From NCBI RefSeq assembly GCF_029892425.1, contig NZ_JARXWB010000012.1, forward strand, positions 62,001-126,000: 64,000 bases of DNA, given 5' to 3'. This stretch comes from Bradyrhizobium sp. BR13661. Its GTDB lineage: Bacteria > Pseudomonadota > Alphaproteobacteria > Rhizobiales > Xanthobacteraceae. The notes under the pieces are model-generated. The model worked only from the letters and a program-made list of their open reading frames with translations. It was not told where the DNA came from and did not search any database. Shown piece after piece: positions 18,304 through 27,663 of this stretch. The position numbers were made by a program, and so were the translations under genes. How positions within the stretch are numbered: position 1 is the stretch's first letter; the number at the start of each line of letters is the position of its first letter.

Positions 18304-19050
18304 TCAGAATTTATAGGTGACACCGCCACCGACCAGCCACGGATCGATATGGGCGGTGCCGGTGACCGGCAGCCCGCTGACGGTCGCGCTATAATCCGGC
18401 CGCAGCCAGAGCTTCTTCACGTCGACGTTGAGACCCCAGTGCCGGTCGAGCATGTAGTCGAAGCCGAACTGCACGGCGCCGCCCCAGGCATTGCTGACGT
18501 GGAGGGCCGTGGTGGTGGCGACGATCGCGGGCGGACCGACGATCGCGGCGGGCGAATTGGCCGCCGAATTGTTGAAGAACACGGTGTAGTTGACGCCGGC
18601 GCCGACATAGGGCTTGAACGCGCCGAAATTGTCGAAGTGATATTGCAGCGTCAGCGTCGGCGGCAGCAGCGTCGTCTTGCCGATCGGCAGGTTGGCAAGC
18701 GAGCCGGTACCGCTGATCGAGTGCCTGGTCACACCCAGGATCAGTTCGGCCGCGATGTTCTTGGTGAAGAAATAGCTGATATCCAGCTCAGGTATCGCCT
18801 GGTTGCTGATCGAGAGGCCGGAGTTCGGCGACGACAGCGACGGCGTGCCCGCAACATTGACGGTCGAGCCGCCGGCATCCGGCAACACGCCGAGCACGCG
18901 CAGGCGCACCATCCACGGATTGAAGCTCTCAGCCGGCGGCGGCGCCTTCTTGTAGACCGGCAAATCGGCGGCCTGCGCTGCGGCAAAAGTCCCCGCGAGC
19001 ATCGCGCCCAGCGTCGCAAGCCGCGCCAAGCTTCTTACTGTTCTCTGCAT
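18304..19050 (-). CDS. OmpW-family outer-membrane protein
   Basis: 248 aa from ATG 19050 (MQRTVRSLARLATLG). A Sec signal ends near AAQAADLP. The mature part has the alternating pattern of an eight-stranded barrel: NPWMVRLRVLGVLPDA, ISYFFTKNIAAELILG, LPPTLTLQYHFDNFGAFKPY, VGAGVNYTVFF, GGAVQFGFDYMLDRHWGLN and the terminal VGGGVTYKF ending in Phe, the usual BAM signal. OmpW proteins form narrow hydrophobic channels in the outer membrane. Monocistronic, with a terminator at its 3' side. Confidence 0.9.
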   Translation of the reverse strand: MQRTVRSLARLATLGAMLAGTFAAAQAADLPVYKKAPPPAESFNPWMVRLRVLGVLPDAGGSTVNVAGTPSLSSPNSGLSISNQAIPELDISYFFTKNIAAELILGVTRHSISGTGSLANLPIGKTTLLPPTLTLQYHFDNFGAFKPYVGAGVNYTVFFNNSAANSPAAIVGPPAIVATTTALHVSNAWGGAVQFGFDYMLDRHWGLNVDVKKLWLRPDYSATVSGLPVTGTAHIDPWLVGGGVTYKF

Positions 19051-19242
19051 TGCATTCCCCTTCAGCCAAATCCTCAAACATATCGGCGCTTCGTTGCGCG
19101 ACATGTGGGTCAGAGCAGAAAGAGGACAGTGAAGGATTTGACGCCGATCAAATCAGGACGGATGCGACACGATTTGGCCGCGGCGTTGCAGATGTGTCAC
19201 GAGAATCCCGAGCAAATGCGCAGAATGATACCGCGCCTCGGA

Positions 19243-19512
19243 TCAGGGCCGCTCGGGATGGTTCAGCATGTATTCGCCGAGATCGCGCTGGCGGCGATCG
19301 GCGCGGGCGGTCGCCGCGCTGCGCTGGACATCGCGGTCCTTGCGGCAGGCCACATATTCGGGCGAGCCGACCGCGAGACCGCGGCTCTGGCACACCGCAT
19401 CGTCATCGTCGCCGCCCATCGCGGTCGGCGTCTGGTAACGCGCGGCGCAGGCGGAGAGAGCGATGGCAAGACCCACGGCAAAGAGCAGCCGCGGCGCGGT
19501 GGGGAGTGGCAT
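19243..19512 (-). CDS. Small lipoprotein
   Basis: 89 aa. A hydrophobic leader ends in the lipobox LSAC (Cys at residue 22), so it should be lipidated after signal peptidase II cleavage. The mature part, about 68 residues, holds GGDDDDAVCQSRGL, an acidic patch, then a basic helix-forming stretch rich in Arg and Asp and a C-terminal LGEYMLNHPERP. Similar short lipoproteins occur in Bradyrhizobium; function is unknown. It is 63 bp downstream of prpE on the same strand. Confidence 0.75.
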   Translation of the reverse strand: MPLPTAPRLLFAVGLAIALSACAARYQTPTAMGGDDDDAVCQSRGLAVGSPEYVACRKDRDVQRSAATARADRRQRDLGEYMLNHPERP

Positions 19513-19575
19513 AGGAAGTTTCCTGTTGGCCGCCCCTGTTTAGCCCGGAATGAGGAGATTGTAAGTCCCTGCCCG

Positions 19576-21486
19576 TCACACCCTCCCCTTCAACGCATCC
19601 CCGATCTCGTCCAGCACCTTGGGGTCCTCGATCGTGGCCGGCATGGTCCAGGCCTCGCCGTCGGCGATCTTCTTGATGGTGCCGCGCAGGATCTTGCCTG
19701 AGCGCGTCTTGGGCAGGCGGCCGACGGTGATCGCGAGCTTGAAGGCGGCGACGGGGCCGAGCCGGTCGCGCACCAATGCGATGATCTCCTTCTCGATCTC
19801 GGCGGGAGCGCGCTTGACGCCGGCCTTCAGCACCAGGAAACCGCACGGCACCTCGCCCTTGATGGCGTCCTTGACGCCAAGCACGGCGCATTCGGCGACA
19901 TCGGGATGCGAGGCCAGGATCTCTTCCATGCCGCCGGTGGAGAGACGGTGGCCAGCGACATTGATGATGTCGTCGGTACGACCCATCACGAAGACATAGC
20001 CGTCCTCGTCCTTGTAGCCGGCATCCGATGTTTTGTAGTAGCCGGGAAATTCGCTCAAATAAGCTTCCCTGAAGCGCTCGTCCTGGTTCCACAACGTTGG
20101 CAAACAGCCCGGCGGCATCGGCAGCTTGATCACGATCGAGCCCATCGTGTTGGGACCAACCGGCTTGGCCGCCTCATCGACGACATCGACCTGATAGCCG
20201 GGCATCGGCACGGTCGGCGAACCGTGCTTCACGGGCAGCTGCCCGAGGCCAACCGGATTGCCGGCAATGCACCAGCCGGTCTCGGTCTGCCACCAATGGT
20301 CGATGACGGGCACCTTCAGCTGCTGCTCTGCCCATTCCACCGTCGGTGGATCGGCACGCTCGCCGGCGAGGAACAGCGTGCGGAATTTCGACAAATCATA
20401 TTGCCGGATGAACTTGCCGTCCGGATCCTCTTTCCGGATGGCGCGGAACGCGGTCGGCGCCGTGAACAAGGCGACCGCCTTGTGCTCGGAGATCACGCGC
20501 CAGAACGCGCCCGCATCGGGTGTGCCGACCGGCTTGCCCTCATACATGATCGAGGTCGCGCCATGGAGCAGCGGGCCATAGATGATGTAGCTGTGGCCGA
20601 CCACCCAGCCGATGTCCGAGCCGCACCACCAGACCTCGCCCGGCTTGACGCCATAGAGGTTGAACATCGACCATTTCACCGCGACGAGATGCCCACCATT
20701 GTCGCGAACGACGCCCTTGGGAATGCCTGTCGTGCCCGACGTGTAGAGAATGTAGAGTGGATCGGTGGCGGCGACCGGCACGCACGGTGCCTTCTTGCCG
20801 TCGTTCATCGCCTTGCGGCGCAGGCTCGCCCAATCATAGTCGCGCTTTGGCGTGAGGTCGCAAGTCAACTGCGGGCGCTGCAACACGATGCAGGCCTTCG
20901 GCTTCGCTGACGCCAACTTGATCGCCTCGTCTAGCAGCGGCTTGTACTGCACGATGCGGCCGGGCTCGATGCCGCAGCTCGCGGAGAGAATGAGCTTTGG
21001 CTGTGCATCGTCGATGCGGGTTGCGAGCTCCTTGGCGGCGAAGCCGCCGAACACCACGGAGTGCACCGCGCCGATGCGCGCGCAGGCGAGCATCGCGACC
21101 ACGGCCTCCGGCACCATCGGCATATAGAGAATGACGCGATCGCCCTTGGCAACGCCGAACTCCTGCATGATGGCAGCGAGCACCTGCACTTCGGCCAGCA
21201 GTTCGGCATAGGTGAATTTGGTGACGGAATTGGTCAGCGGCGAATCATGGATCAGCGCGACTTGATCGGCTCGGCCGCGTTCGACATGCCGGTCGAGCGC
21301 GTTGTAGCAGGTGTTGACGACCCCGCCGGTGAACCAGCGGCCGTAGACGCCCTGCGCCGCATCGAAAATCTTTTTCGGCGGCTCGATCCAGTCGATTTCC
21401 TTTGCCGCCTCGGCCCAAAAGCCTTGGGGATCAGCCAGCGAGTGTGCATGGACCTCATGATAAAGGCTCTTACCCTGGACGTTCAT
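19576..21486 (-). CDS. prpE: Propionyl-CoA synthetase
   Basis: 636 aa, within the length range of acetyl-/propionyl-CoA synthetases. It activates propionate (and acetate) with ATP. Family landmarks are YTSGTTGIPKGVVRDNGGH, WWCGSDIGWVVGHSYIIYGP, HWWQTETGWCIAGNP, YYKTSDAGYKDEDGYVFVMG and the hinge GRTDDIINVAGHRLSTGGMEE, with the catalytic Lys in TRSGKILRGTI. The GHSYIIYGPL and PGCLPTLW segments favour PrpE over acetyl-CoA synthetase. Nothing of the methylcitrate or methylmalonyl pathway lies next to it here. Confidence 0.92.
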   Translation of the reverse strand: MNVQGKSLYHEVHAHSLADPQGFWAEAAKEIDWIEPPKKIFDAAQGVYGRWFTGGVVNTCYNALDRHVERGRADQVALIHDSPLTNSVTKFTYAELLAEVQVLAAIMQEFGVAKGDRVILYMPMVPEAVVAMLACARIGAVHSVVFGGFAAKELATRIDDAQPKLILSASCGIEPGRIVQYKPLLDEAIKLASAKPKACIVLQRPQLTCDLTPKRDYDWASLRRKAMNDGKKAPCVPVAATDPLYILYTSGTTGIPKGVVRDNGGHLVAVKWSMFNLYGVKPGEVWWCGSDIGWVVGHSYIIYGPLLHGATSIMYEGKPVGTPDAGAFWRVISEHKAVALFTAPTAFRAIRKEDPDGKFIRQYDLSKFRTLFLAGERADPPTVEWAEQQLKVPVIDHWWQTETGWCIAGNPVGLGQLPVKHGSPTVPMPGYQVDVVDEAAKPVGPNTMGSIVIKLPMPPGCLPTLWNQDERFREAYLSEFPGYYKTSDAGYKDEDGYVFVMGRTDDIINVAGHRLSTGGMEEILASHPDVAECAVLGVKDAIKGEVPCGFLVLKAGVKRAPAEIEKEIIALVRDRLGPVAAFKLAITVGRLPKTRSGKILRGTIKKIADGEAWTMPATIEDPKVLDEIGDALKGRV

Positions 21487-21674
21487 TCCCGGCGCTCCCG
21501 TTCCCTTTTGATGGTCTCGCCCTTGACCTGACGACAGGACGTCAGTCCCGCCATGACAGGGATCAAGTGCCGCCTTGTTTGAGGGATATTTTCCGGGAAC
21601 GGGCCGCGGTTCAAGCCGAAAAGGGGGGAGTCAGCGCGCATTCGGGCCTCCCCCCGCAGGCGGGCGAGGCGAAC

Positions 21675-23066
21675 TCACCCCTCCATCGCATTCAGCCGCT
21701 GCAACCGGTCCTGCATGACCTTTTTCAAATCGTAGCCGGGGCGGCGGAAGCTGGCGTCGCGGGTGGCGAGGAAATCCTGCTGGGATTTGCGGAAGTCGGC
21801 GGCCGAGCGCCGGCTCATCGATTTCAGCACGCGCTCATAGGCCTCGGCGAGCTGGCGATCGAGCACGCCCAGTTGCGGATCGGCGCAGATCACCTTCTCG
21901 ACCTCGCGCTTGGCATGGGCGCAATCGAATGACGGGCCGCTGCCGGAATTCGCGGCCAGCGGCTGCGGAGACTCGGCGCCGAACCTGGCGATCTCCGCCA
22001 TCATGGTGCGGCGGCCGTCGGCGGCGTTGGTGTTGCCGGGGTCGAGCCGCAACGCGGTCTCGTAATCGGCCAGCGCCTTCTTGCGCTCGCCCATCTTGGT
22101 GTAGAGCACCGCGCGATTGTTGTACGTCTTCGCGAAGTTCGGATCGAGCTTAAGCGCCTCATTGTAGTCGCTGAGCGCTGCGCCGAGCTCACCCTTGAAC
22201 TGATAGGAATCACCTCGGTTGGTGAAGAAGTTCGGCCTAGGGGAAAGTTGGAGTGCCTCATTGTAGTCCGCGATCGCCTTGTCGTAGTCCTTCATCGCCG
22301 CATAGGAGAGCGCGCGATTGTCGTAATATTCCGGCACTTTCGGATCGATCCTGATCGCCTCGCTGTCGTCGGCGACAGACTTGTCGAGCTGGCCGAGCTT
22401 CTTGTAGGCGGCGCCGCGATTGGTGTAGCTGCGCGCCCGGTTCGGATCGAGCCGCAGCGCCTCGCTGAGGTCAGCGACCGCCTTGTCGTTGTCACCATTG
22501 AGATAATAGGTCGCCCCGCGGTCGGACCAGGCCTGCGCATAATCCGGCTTCAGCTTGATCGCCTGGTCGTAGTCGGCGATCGCGCGATCGAACCGGTGCT
22601 GGTTGGTGTAGGCGACACCGCGCAGCTCATAGGCTTCGGCATCTCTCGGATCGAGCTCGATTGCCTTGGAGAGATCGGACGTGGCCCGGTTGAGATCGCC
22701 ACCCGCCTCGCGCAGCAGATCCCCGCGCAGCCGCCAGGCGCGCGCGTTCTTGCCGTCGAGGGCGATGGCGCGGTCGATGTCCCGCAGCGCCTGCGTGAGA
22801 CCGCCTGATGTCCGCGCATTGGCGTCGGCCCGAACCAGCAGCGCCGCGACGCGATCGGAATTCGGATTCGAGCTCTGGTCGATGATGGCGCTACACGCCG
22901 AGAGGATCTCAACCGGCGCTGCCTTGCTGCCCATCACGCAATCGGCGGCCGATGCCGGGGCGGCAAGGACAAGGCCGAGCGCCGCACCGAGCAGGAAGGT
23001 GCGAAGCGAGATTTTGGATATTTGCGCGGAAGAACGCACGCCGCACATGGGATAACTCCGTGACAT
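21675..23066 (-). CDS. Secreted TPR protein with C-terminal LprI-like domain
   Basis: 463 aa from ATG 23066; the upstream frame passes through a palindromic repeat and is excluded. A signal peptide (LLGAALGLVLAAPASAAD) is followed by about eight to nine TPR units of the type AxAYxxRGxxYxxxGxxDxAIADYxxAIxLDP (residues about 70-370). A C-terminal LprI-like domain (lysozyme-inhibitor-related, PF07007 type) has SFDCAHAKREVEKVICADPQ, LDRQLAEAYERVLKSM and RPGYDLKKVMQDRLQRLN. It would be periplasmic. The neighbour at 23231-23995 is a shorter paralogue with the same C-terminus. Confidence 0.85.
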   Translation of the reverse strand: MSRSYPMCGVRSSAQISKISLRTFLLGAALGLVLAAPASAADCVMGSKAAPVEILSACSAIIDQSSNPNSDRVAALLVRADANARTSGGLTQALRDIDRAIALDGKNARAWRLRGDLLREAGGDLNRATSDLSKAIELDPRDAEAYELRGVAYTNQHRFDRAIADYDQAIKLKPDYAQAWSDRGATYYLNGDNDKAVADLSEALRLDPNRARSYTNRGAAYKKLGQLDKSVADDSEAIRIDPKVPEYYDNRALSYAAMKDYDKAIADYNEALQLSPRPNFFTNRGDSYQFKGELGAALSDYNEALKLDPNFAKTYNNRAVLYTKMGERKKALADYETALRLDPGNTNAADGRRTMMAEIARFGAESPQPLAANSGSGPSFDCAHAKREVEKVICADPQLGVLDRQLAEAYERVLKSMSRRSAADFRKSQQDFLATRDASFRRPGYDLKKVMQDRLQRLNAMEG

Positions 23067-23123
23067 CTGGGTTTCCTGATGTCGCGGCGGAGGGAGAATG
23101 GGTTCAAATTGGGCCGTCCACGC

Positions 23124-23209
23124 CGTCATGGCCGGGCTTGTCCCGGCCATCCACGCCTTGCCGCACGGTAAGAAGAACGTGGATGCCCGGGACAAGCCCG
23201 GGCATGACG
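23124..23209. repeat. Imperfect palindromic intergenic repeat (family B)
   Basis: CGTCATGGCCGGGCTTGTCC pairs with GGGACAAGCCCGGGCATGACG near its other end. It separates the two TPR-LprI paralogues and is the same family as 14752-14826. Confidence 0.82.
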
Positions 23210-23230
23210 AGCACTTACGAGGCGCAACCC

Positions 23231-23995
23231 TCAATACCCGTCCGCGCCGTTCAGCCGCTGCAGCCGGTCCTGCATCGCCTTCTTCAGATCATACCCCGGC
23301 CTGCCGAACCCGGCATTCCGGCCGGCAATGAATTCCTCCTGCTCGCGCTGGAGCTTCTTCGCCTCGCCCTCGTTGCGCGCCTCGCGGATCACGCGCGCAC
23401 TCGCGGCATAGACTTCGCGGTCGAGATCGGCGAGCTCGCGATTGGCACAGATCGCCTTCTCGACCGGGCGGCGCGCACCGGCGCAATTGAAGCTGGGCTT
23501 GCCGGCCACTGCCATCTGGGCACCAATCCGCTCGAGCTCGCGCGCGATGGCCTTGTGATTGGCTTTGGCCTTTTCGTGGTTCGGATCGATCCGCAACGCC
23601 GCGCCGAAATCCTGCACTGCCTTCGGCTTGTCGCCCTTCTTCAGCCAAAGCTCGCCACGCGCGTTGAACAATTCGGCGAGCGTCGGATCGAGCTGCAACG
23701 CGCGGCTGTCGTCGGCGATGGCGCGGTCGATCTGGTCGTGCCGCGCAAGAAGCGCGCCGCGCGCGACCAGCGCCTTGATCAGATCGGGCTTTGCGGCCTT
23801 CTCGTTGTCGATGATGGCAGCACAGGCCGGACCGGCCTTGTCCATATCGTCGGCAGCGGCCGCAGTGAGGCATGCCGCGACGTCGATCTGCGCGACGGCG
23901 GCGGGCTCGCCGCCGGTTGCGGCATGGGCTGCACAAGGCAAGACCGCTGCAAGTAAGACCGCCGCTGACATCTGAATCAATTTTTGAAAACGCAT
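23231..23995 (-). CDS. Secreted TPR protein with C-terminal LprI-like domain (short paralogue)
   Basis: 254 aa with a signal peptide (AAVLLAAVLPCAAHAA). About two TPR units follow (DQIDRAIADDSRALQLDP and KPKAVQDFGAALRIDPNHE), then the same LprI-type domain with SFNCAGARRPVEKAICANRE and a C-terminus ending RPGYDLKKAMQDRLQRLN. The C-terminal domains of this and the 463-aa neighbour are clear paralogues, with four Cys-type positions reduced to two. The start overlaps the 5' region of the divergent antiporter gene. Confidence 0.85.
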   Translation of the reverse strand: MRFQKLIQMSAAVLLAAVLPCAAHAATGGEPAAVAQIDVAACLTAAAADDMDKAGPACAAIIDNEKAAKPDLIKALVARGALLARHDQIDRAIADDSRALQLDPTLAELFNARGELWLKKGDKPKAVQDFGAALRIDPNHEKAKANHKAIARELERIGAQMAVAGKPSFNCAGARRPVEKAICANRELADLDREVYAASARVIREARNEGEAKKLQREQEEFIAGRNAGFGRPGYDLKKAMQDRLQRLNGADGY

Positions 23996-24097
23996 GCTCG
24001 CTATCGTCGAAAGGCTTGCCTCAGGACCGTACTATCCATCATACGGCAGGATTGGTGCCAGCTTGTGGTGCCGCTCACATCGTTTTCGGGGACGAAC

Positions 24098-25642
24098 GTG
24101 TCGACATTCGAATGGATCATCGCGCTTCTGCTCGGCGCCGTTGCCTTATCGGCGCTGGCGCGGCGGATCAAGGTCCCCTACCCGACCTTTCTCGCGATCG
24201 GCGGCGCGCTGATCGCCTTTGTGCCTGATAGCCCGACCTGGGCGCTGGAACCGGACCTCGCGCTGGCACTTTTTGTCGCACCGGTGCTGCTGGATGCCGC
24301 CTTCGACACCTCGCTGCGCGATCTGCGCAACAACTGGGTTCCGGTCGCGACCCTGGTGGTGGCGGCGGTTGGCCTGACCACCGTCGGCGTCGCCTTTGTC
24401 GCGCATCGGTTGTTCCCCGACATGCCCTGGGCCGCCGCCGTGGCGCTCGGCGCCATCGTGGCGCCGCCCGATGCCGCAGCTGCCGTCGCGATCCTGAGCC
24501 AGGTCAAGCTGCCCTATCGCATGGTCAAGGTGCTGGAAGGCGAGAGCCTGCTCAACGACGCGAGCGCACTCTTGATCTATCGCATCGCTGTCGGCGCTGT
24601 CGTCATGGAGCATCTGAAATGGAGCGAAGTCGCGCCGACGATTGCGCTCGCACTGGTCGGCAGCGTGCTGGCCGGCCTTGCCGCTGGGCGCATCATCCCG
24701 CCGATCATGGAGCGGGTGAGGGAGGTGCCGAGCGCGATCATCGTGCAGTTCGCCACCACCTTCATGATCTAGATCGGCGCCGAGCATCTCGGCCTTTCCG
24801 GCATCCTCACCATCGTGGTCTATGCCATCACCATCGCGCAATCGGCGCCAGCGCGCATGCCGGCGCGGCTGCGGGTGCCATCCTACGCGGTATGGGAGAC
24901 GACGGTGTTCGTCCTCAACGTGCTCGCCTTCATGCTGATCGGCATGCAGATGCGGCCGATCTGGACGAAGCTCGATGCAGACGTGCGCTGGGAATATTAC
25001 GTGGCTGCGGCCTGGATCCTGGCTACGGTCATCCTGGTCCGGCTGCTCTGGATTACGTTCTACCGCACGACGCTACGCCTGCTGATCGGGCACGGGATCT
25101 ATCACCTGAAGGATCCGAAGCAGATCGCTTCGCCCAAAGGGGGGCTCATCATCTCCTGGTGCGGCATGCGCGGCCTCGTCACGCTCGCCACCGCTTTCGC
25201 GCTGCCGGAGAACTTCCCCTATCGCGACTTCATCGTCTTCATTGCCTTTGCCGTGGTGCTGGGCTCGCTGGTGATCCAGGGCCTGACCCTGCGGCCGCTG
25301 ATCCTGGCATTCGACCTTAGGGATGACGACCCTGTCGGCATCGAGGTCGCGCGCGCCCGCGCCATCGCCTATCGCGCGGCGCTCGATGCGATCGAGGACG
25401 ATCCGTCGGAAGAGGCCGAGATCCTCAGGCTCGAATACCGCGCCATCCTGATGCAGGCCGATGACGATCCGCACGGCGGCATCGCCAATGGCGAGCTGCC
25501 CGCCGATCCGCTGCGCCGCCGCGCCATCGAGGCCGCACGCAAATCGATCTTTCATCTCCGCACCACGGAAGTGATCGGGGATGATGCATTTCATCGGCTG
25601 GAGGAGGAGCTCGATCGGGCGGAGCTGAGTGCGGGGGGATAG
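24098..25642 (+). pseudogene. CPA1-type Na+/H+ antiporter interrupted by one in-frame amber codon
   Basis: The first part (24098-24772) and the second (24773-25642) lie in the same frame and together make one antiporter of about 514 residues. A single TAG at 24770-24772 separates QFATTFMI from IGAEHLGLSGILTIVVYAI. Motifs on both sides fit: APPDAAAAVAIL and EGESLLNDASALLIYRI before the stop; SWCGMRGLVTLATAFALP with its conserved Arg after it. The start is taken at GTG 24098 (STFEWIIALLLGAVALS). Tryptophan is likely at the stop in homologues, so TGG to TAG would be one base change. It may be a real nonsense mutation or a sequencing error; nothing else in the frame looks decayed. Confidence 0.85.
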
Positions 25643-25644
25643 AC

Positions 25645-26451
25645 CTACGCCCCCGCCTTGCAGGTGATCCCGCCGTCCACCACGAGCTCGATGCCCGTCA
25701 CATATTTCGACTCGTCCGACGCCAGGAACAGCGCGGCGTTCGCAACGTCCCACGCGTCGCCCATGTGACCCATCGGCACCTGCGCGTCGCGGGCGCGCCA
25801 CATCGCCTCGACATCACCCTTGGCGTAGCTGTTCGCGAGCCCCGCCGAATGCTCCACCATCGGCGTCTTCATGAGGCCGGGCAGGATCGCGTTCACCCGC
25901 ACATGATGTCGCGCGAACTCGATCGCGGTGGTGCGCGTCATCTGGTTCATCGCGGCCTTCGAGGTGCCGTAGGTGACGTAGGAGATGCCCATGTGGCGGA
26001 TCGAAGCGATCGAGGAGATGTTGATGATCGAGCCGCCGCCCTGCTTCACCATCACGGGAATGACGTGCTTCATGGCGAAATAGGCGCTCTTGAGATTGAC
26101 CGAGAAGACACGGTCCCAGCTCTCCTCCGTCACCTCGACCACACTGCCCATCTCGGCGATGCCGACATTGTTGTCGAGCACGTCGATGCGGCCATAAGCC
26201 TTGAGGCACGCAGCGACCATGGCCTCGATCTCGGTAGGCTTCGATACATCGGCAGTGAACGCAGTCGCCTTGCCACCTTCGCCCGTGATGATCCTGGTAG
26301 TCTCTTCGGCGGCAGCGCCATTGCGGTCGACGCAAAACACCTGCGCGCCCTCACGCGCAAACGTCACCGCGGTCGCCTTGCCGTTGCCCCAGCCGGGCCC
26401 GATCGAGCCGGCGCCCACCACCATCGCGACCTTGCCCTTGAGCCGGTCCAT
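25645..26451 (-). CDS. SDR-family oxidoreductase
   Basis: 268 aa Rossmann-fold short-chain dehydrogenase. The coenzyme loop is GAGSIGPGWGNGKATA, an expanded form of TGxxxGxG; DNNVGIAEMG replaces NNAG; the catalytic Ser lies in SIINISSIASI, and Tyr/Lys in YVTYGTSKAAMNQ. The C-terminal GIELVVDGG is typical. It probably reduces or oxidises a hydroxyl/keto group with NAD(P). It is convergent with the antiporter gene with only two bases between the stop codons. Confidence 0.9.
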   Translation of the reverse strand: MDRLKGKVAMVVGAGSIGPGWGNGKATAVTFAREGAQVFCVDRNGAAAEETTRIITGEGGKATAFTADVSKPTEIEAMVAACLKAYGRIDVLDNNVGIAEMGSVVEVTEESWDRVFSVNLKSAYFAMKHVIPVMVKQGGGSIINISSIASIRHMGISYVTYGTSKAAMNQMTRTTAIEFARHHVRVNAILPGLMKTPMVEHSAGLANSYAKGDVEAMWRARDAQVPMGHMGDAWDVANAALFLASDESKYVTGIELVVDGGITCKAGA

Positions 26452-26477
26452 CGCGCGTCTCCCTGATTGTTATTCTT

Positions 26478-26513
26478 GTAGCCCGGATGGAGCGAAAGCG
26501 TAATCCGGGCTAC
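26478..26513. repeat. Short palindrome
   Basis: GTAGCCCGGAT and ATCCGGGCTAC are reverse complements around a 14-nt centre. It lies in the gap between two minus-strand genes. Confidence 0.7.
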
Positions 26514-26554
26514 GCGCGCCTTGCCGTCACTGGCAAACCATTACTGGCAAGCCC

Positions 26555-27034
26555 TCACTGGAACGTCATGTCCAGGCACTTGGAGATGTCGGAGCCGAGG
26601 CCCGAGGAGATGATGATGCAGCCACGAATCTTCTGGGCGCTCATGTCGGCAGCCCAGACCGAATAGCCGCCGGGGCCGAAGAACGAGTTGGTGTTCGGCG
26701 GCTCGGTCTCGGTCGCGTCGAAATCATAGTGACCATCGGTCTCGAAGATGCGCGGCTTCTTGGTGCAGCCACCGTCGGTCTGAACGTTGATGACTTCCTT
26801 GTTGTCGCGGGTCAGCGCCAGCGAAACCTGGCAGCGGAAATATTCCGAGGTCTTGGTATTGAAGAGATAGGTGTAGGACTTGCAGGTCGCGGTGTTGAGC
26901 TTGCCCGGGGCAAGGCCGCGGCTGCACGAAATCCGCTGGTTGTGGCTGAGCTGATAGTCATCGGCCCGAGCGGCCGGCGCGAGCGCCGTCAGCGACACCA
27001 GGGCAATCGCGCAAAATTTTATGACGTGACGCAT
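26555..27034 (-). CDS. Secreted protein of unknown function
   Basis: 159 aa. The ATG at 27034 is chosen over 27043 because the GGTGGGG site then lies at a normal spacing. A Sec signal (FCAIALVSLTALAPAARA) precedes a mature domain with cysteines in RISCSRG, ATCKSYT, FRCQVS, GGCTKK, RGCIII and SKCLD, so three disulfides are possible. I do not recognise the family. It is divergent from the 27225 gene. Confidence 0.75.
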   Translation of the reverse strand: MRHVIKFCAIALVSLTALAPAARADDYQLSHNQRISCSRGLAPGKLNTATCKSYTYLFNTKTSEYFRCQVSLALTRDNKEVINVQTDGGCTKKPRIFETDGHYDFDATETEPPNTNSFFGPGGYSVWAADMSAQKIRGCIIISSGLGSDISKCLDMTFQ

Positions 27035-27224
27035 TCGAATCATCCCCACCAATATCTTTGTCGTGTTGCGTTCTAGACTGAAAGCGGAACATAGTCGCGA
27101 GGGGACGAAGGGAAAATCACAAACTGCTGGGCAAGACGTGATGCGCTGCGGCGTCATCGCAGATTGACCCGAACGTATCGTTCGTGATTTGTTCAAATGG
27201 GCACCCCGCCAACGGGGAGGATGG

Positions 27225-27530
27225 ATGATGGCATTTTCAATCAAGACCTTTGCAATCGCAGCCGTGGTGGGCGCGTTCGCCGCCCCCGCATTCGCGCAAA
27301 ATGCGGCGACGCCGTGGGAGCTCAAGCCGGACACCGGCTATGCCTACGACAAGGACGGCAAGACTTTCTCATACAAGATGGGCACCAGCAATGCCGGCGA
27401 GCTGCTGAAGGGCGCCAAGAAGGTGCCCAAGGGCACGCTGTTCTTCATCGGCCAGAACGGTCAGCTCTACATGCGCAGCGGGCAATATCTGGAAGGCGAC
27501 GGCCGGTTCAAGTTCGGGCCGGATCGGTAG
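27225..27530 (+). CDS. Small secreted protein
   Basis: 101 aa. The signal peptide (FAIAAVVGAFAAPAFA) ends near AQNA, followed by an about 75-residue domain with TPWELKPDTGYAYDKDG, KMGTSNAGELLKGAKKVP and FFIGQNGQLYMRSGQYLEGD. GGGGAGG just upstream fits either ATG 27225 or 27228. The family is unrecognised, but the plain signal peptide and codon use support a real gene. Confidence 0.75.
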   Translation: MMAFSIKTFAIAAVVGAFAAPAFAQNAATPWELKPDTGYAYDKDGKTFSYKMGTSNAGELLKGAKKVPKGTLFFIGQNGQLYMRSGQYLEGDGRFKFGPDR

Positions 27531-27539
27531 GGTTGAATT

Positions 27540-27655
27540 CGTAGGGTGGGTTAGCCGTAGGCGTAACCCACCACTGTTCGTCTCCGCGGAAGTCAAGAGG
27601 TGGGTTACGCCGAGCAGCTGCACTTCGTGCATCTGCAAGGCTAACCCACCCTACG
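27540..27655. repeat. Palindromic intergenic repeat (family C)
   Basis: CGTAGGGTGGGTTAG at the left and CTAACCCACCCTACG at the right are perfect reverse complements; inner copies of TAACCCACC/GGTGGGTTA also pair. It lies between convergent genes and could act as a terminator or a REP-like element. Confidence 0.85.
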
Positions 27656-27663
27656 ACACCGTC

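Noticed and set aside
17953..19701. Plus-strand 582-codon open frame
   Set aside because: Antisense to the OmpW-like and lipoprotein genes and partly overlapping trcR in another frame; Arg/Ala/Gly-rich composition typical of a shadow frame in GC-rich DNA.
24770..24772. TAG read as pyrrolysine or other recoding
   Set aside because: No sign of pyrrolysine machinery, the family has no such residue, and a one-base nonsense change explains it better.
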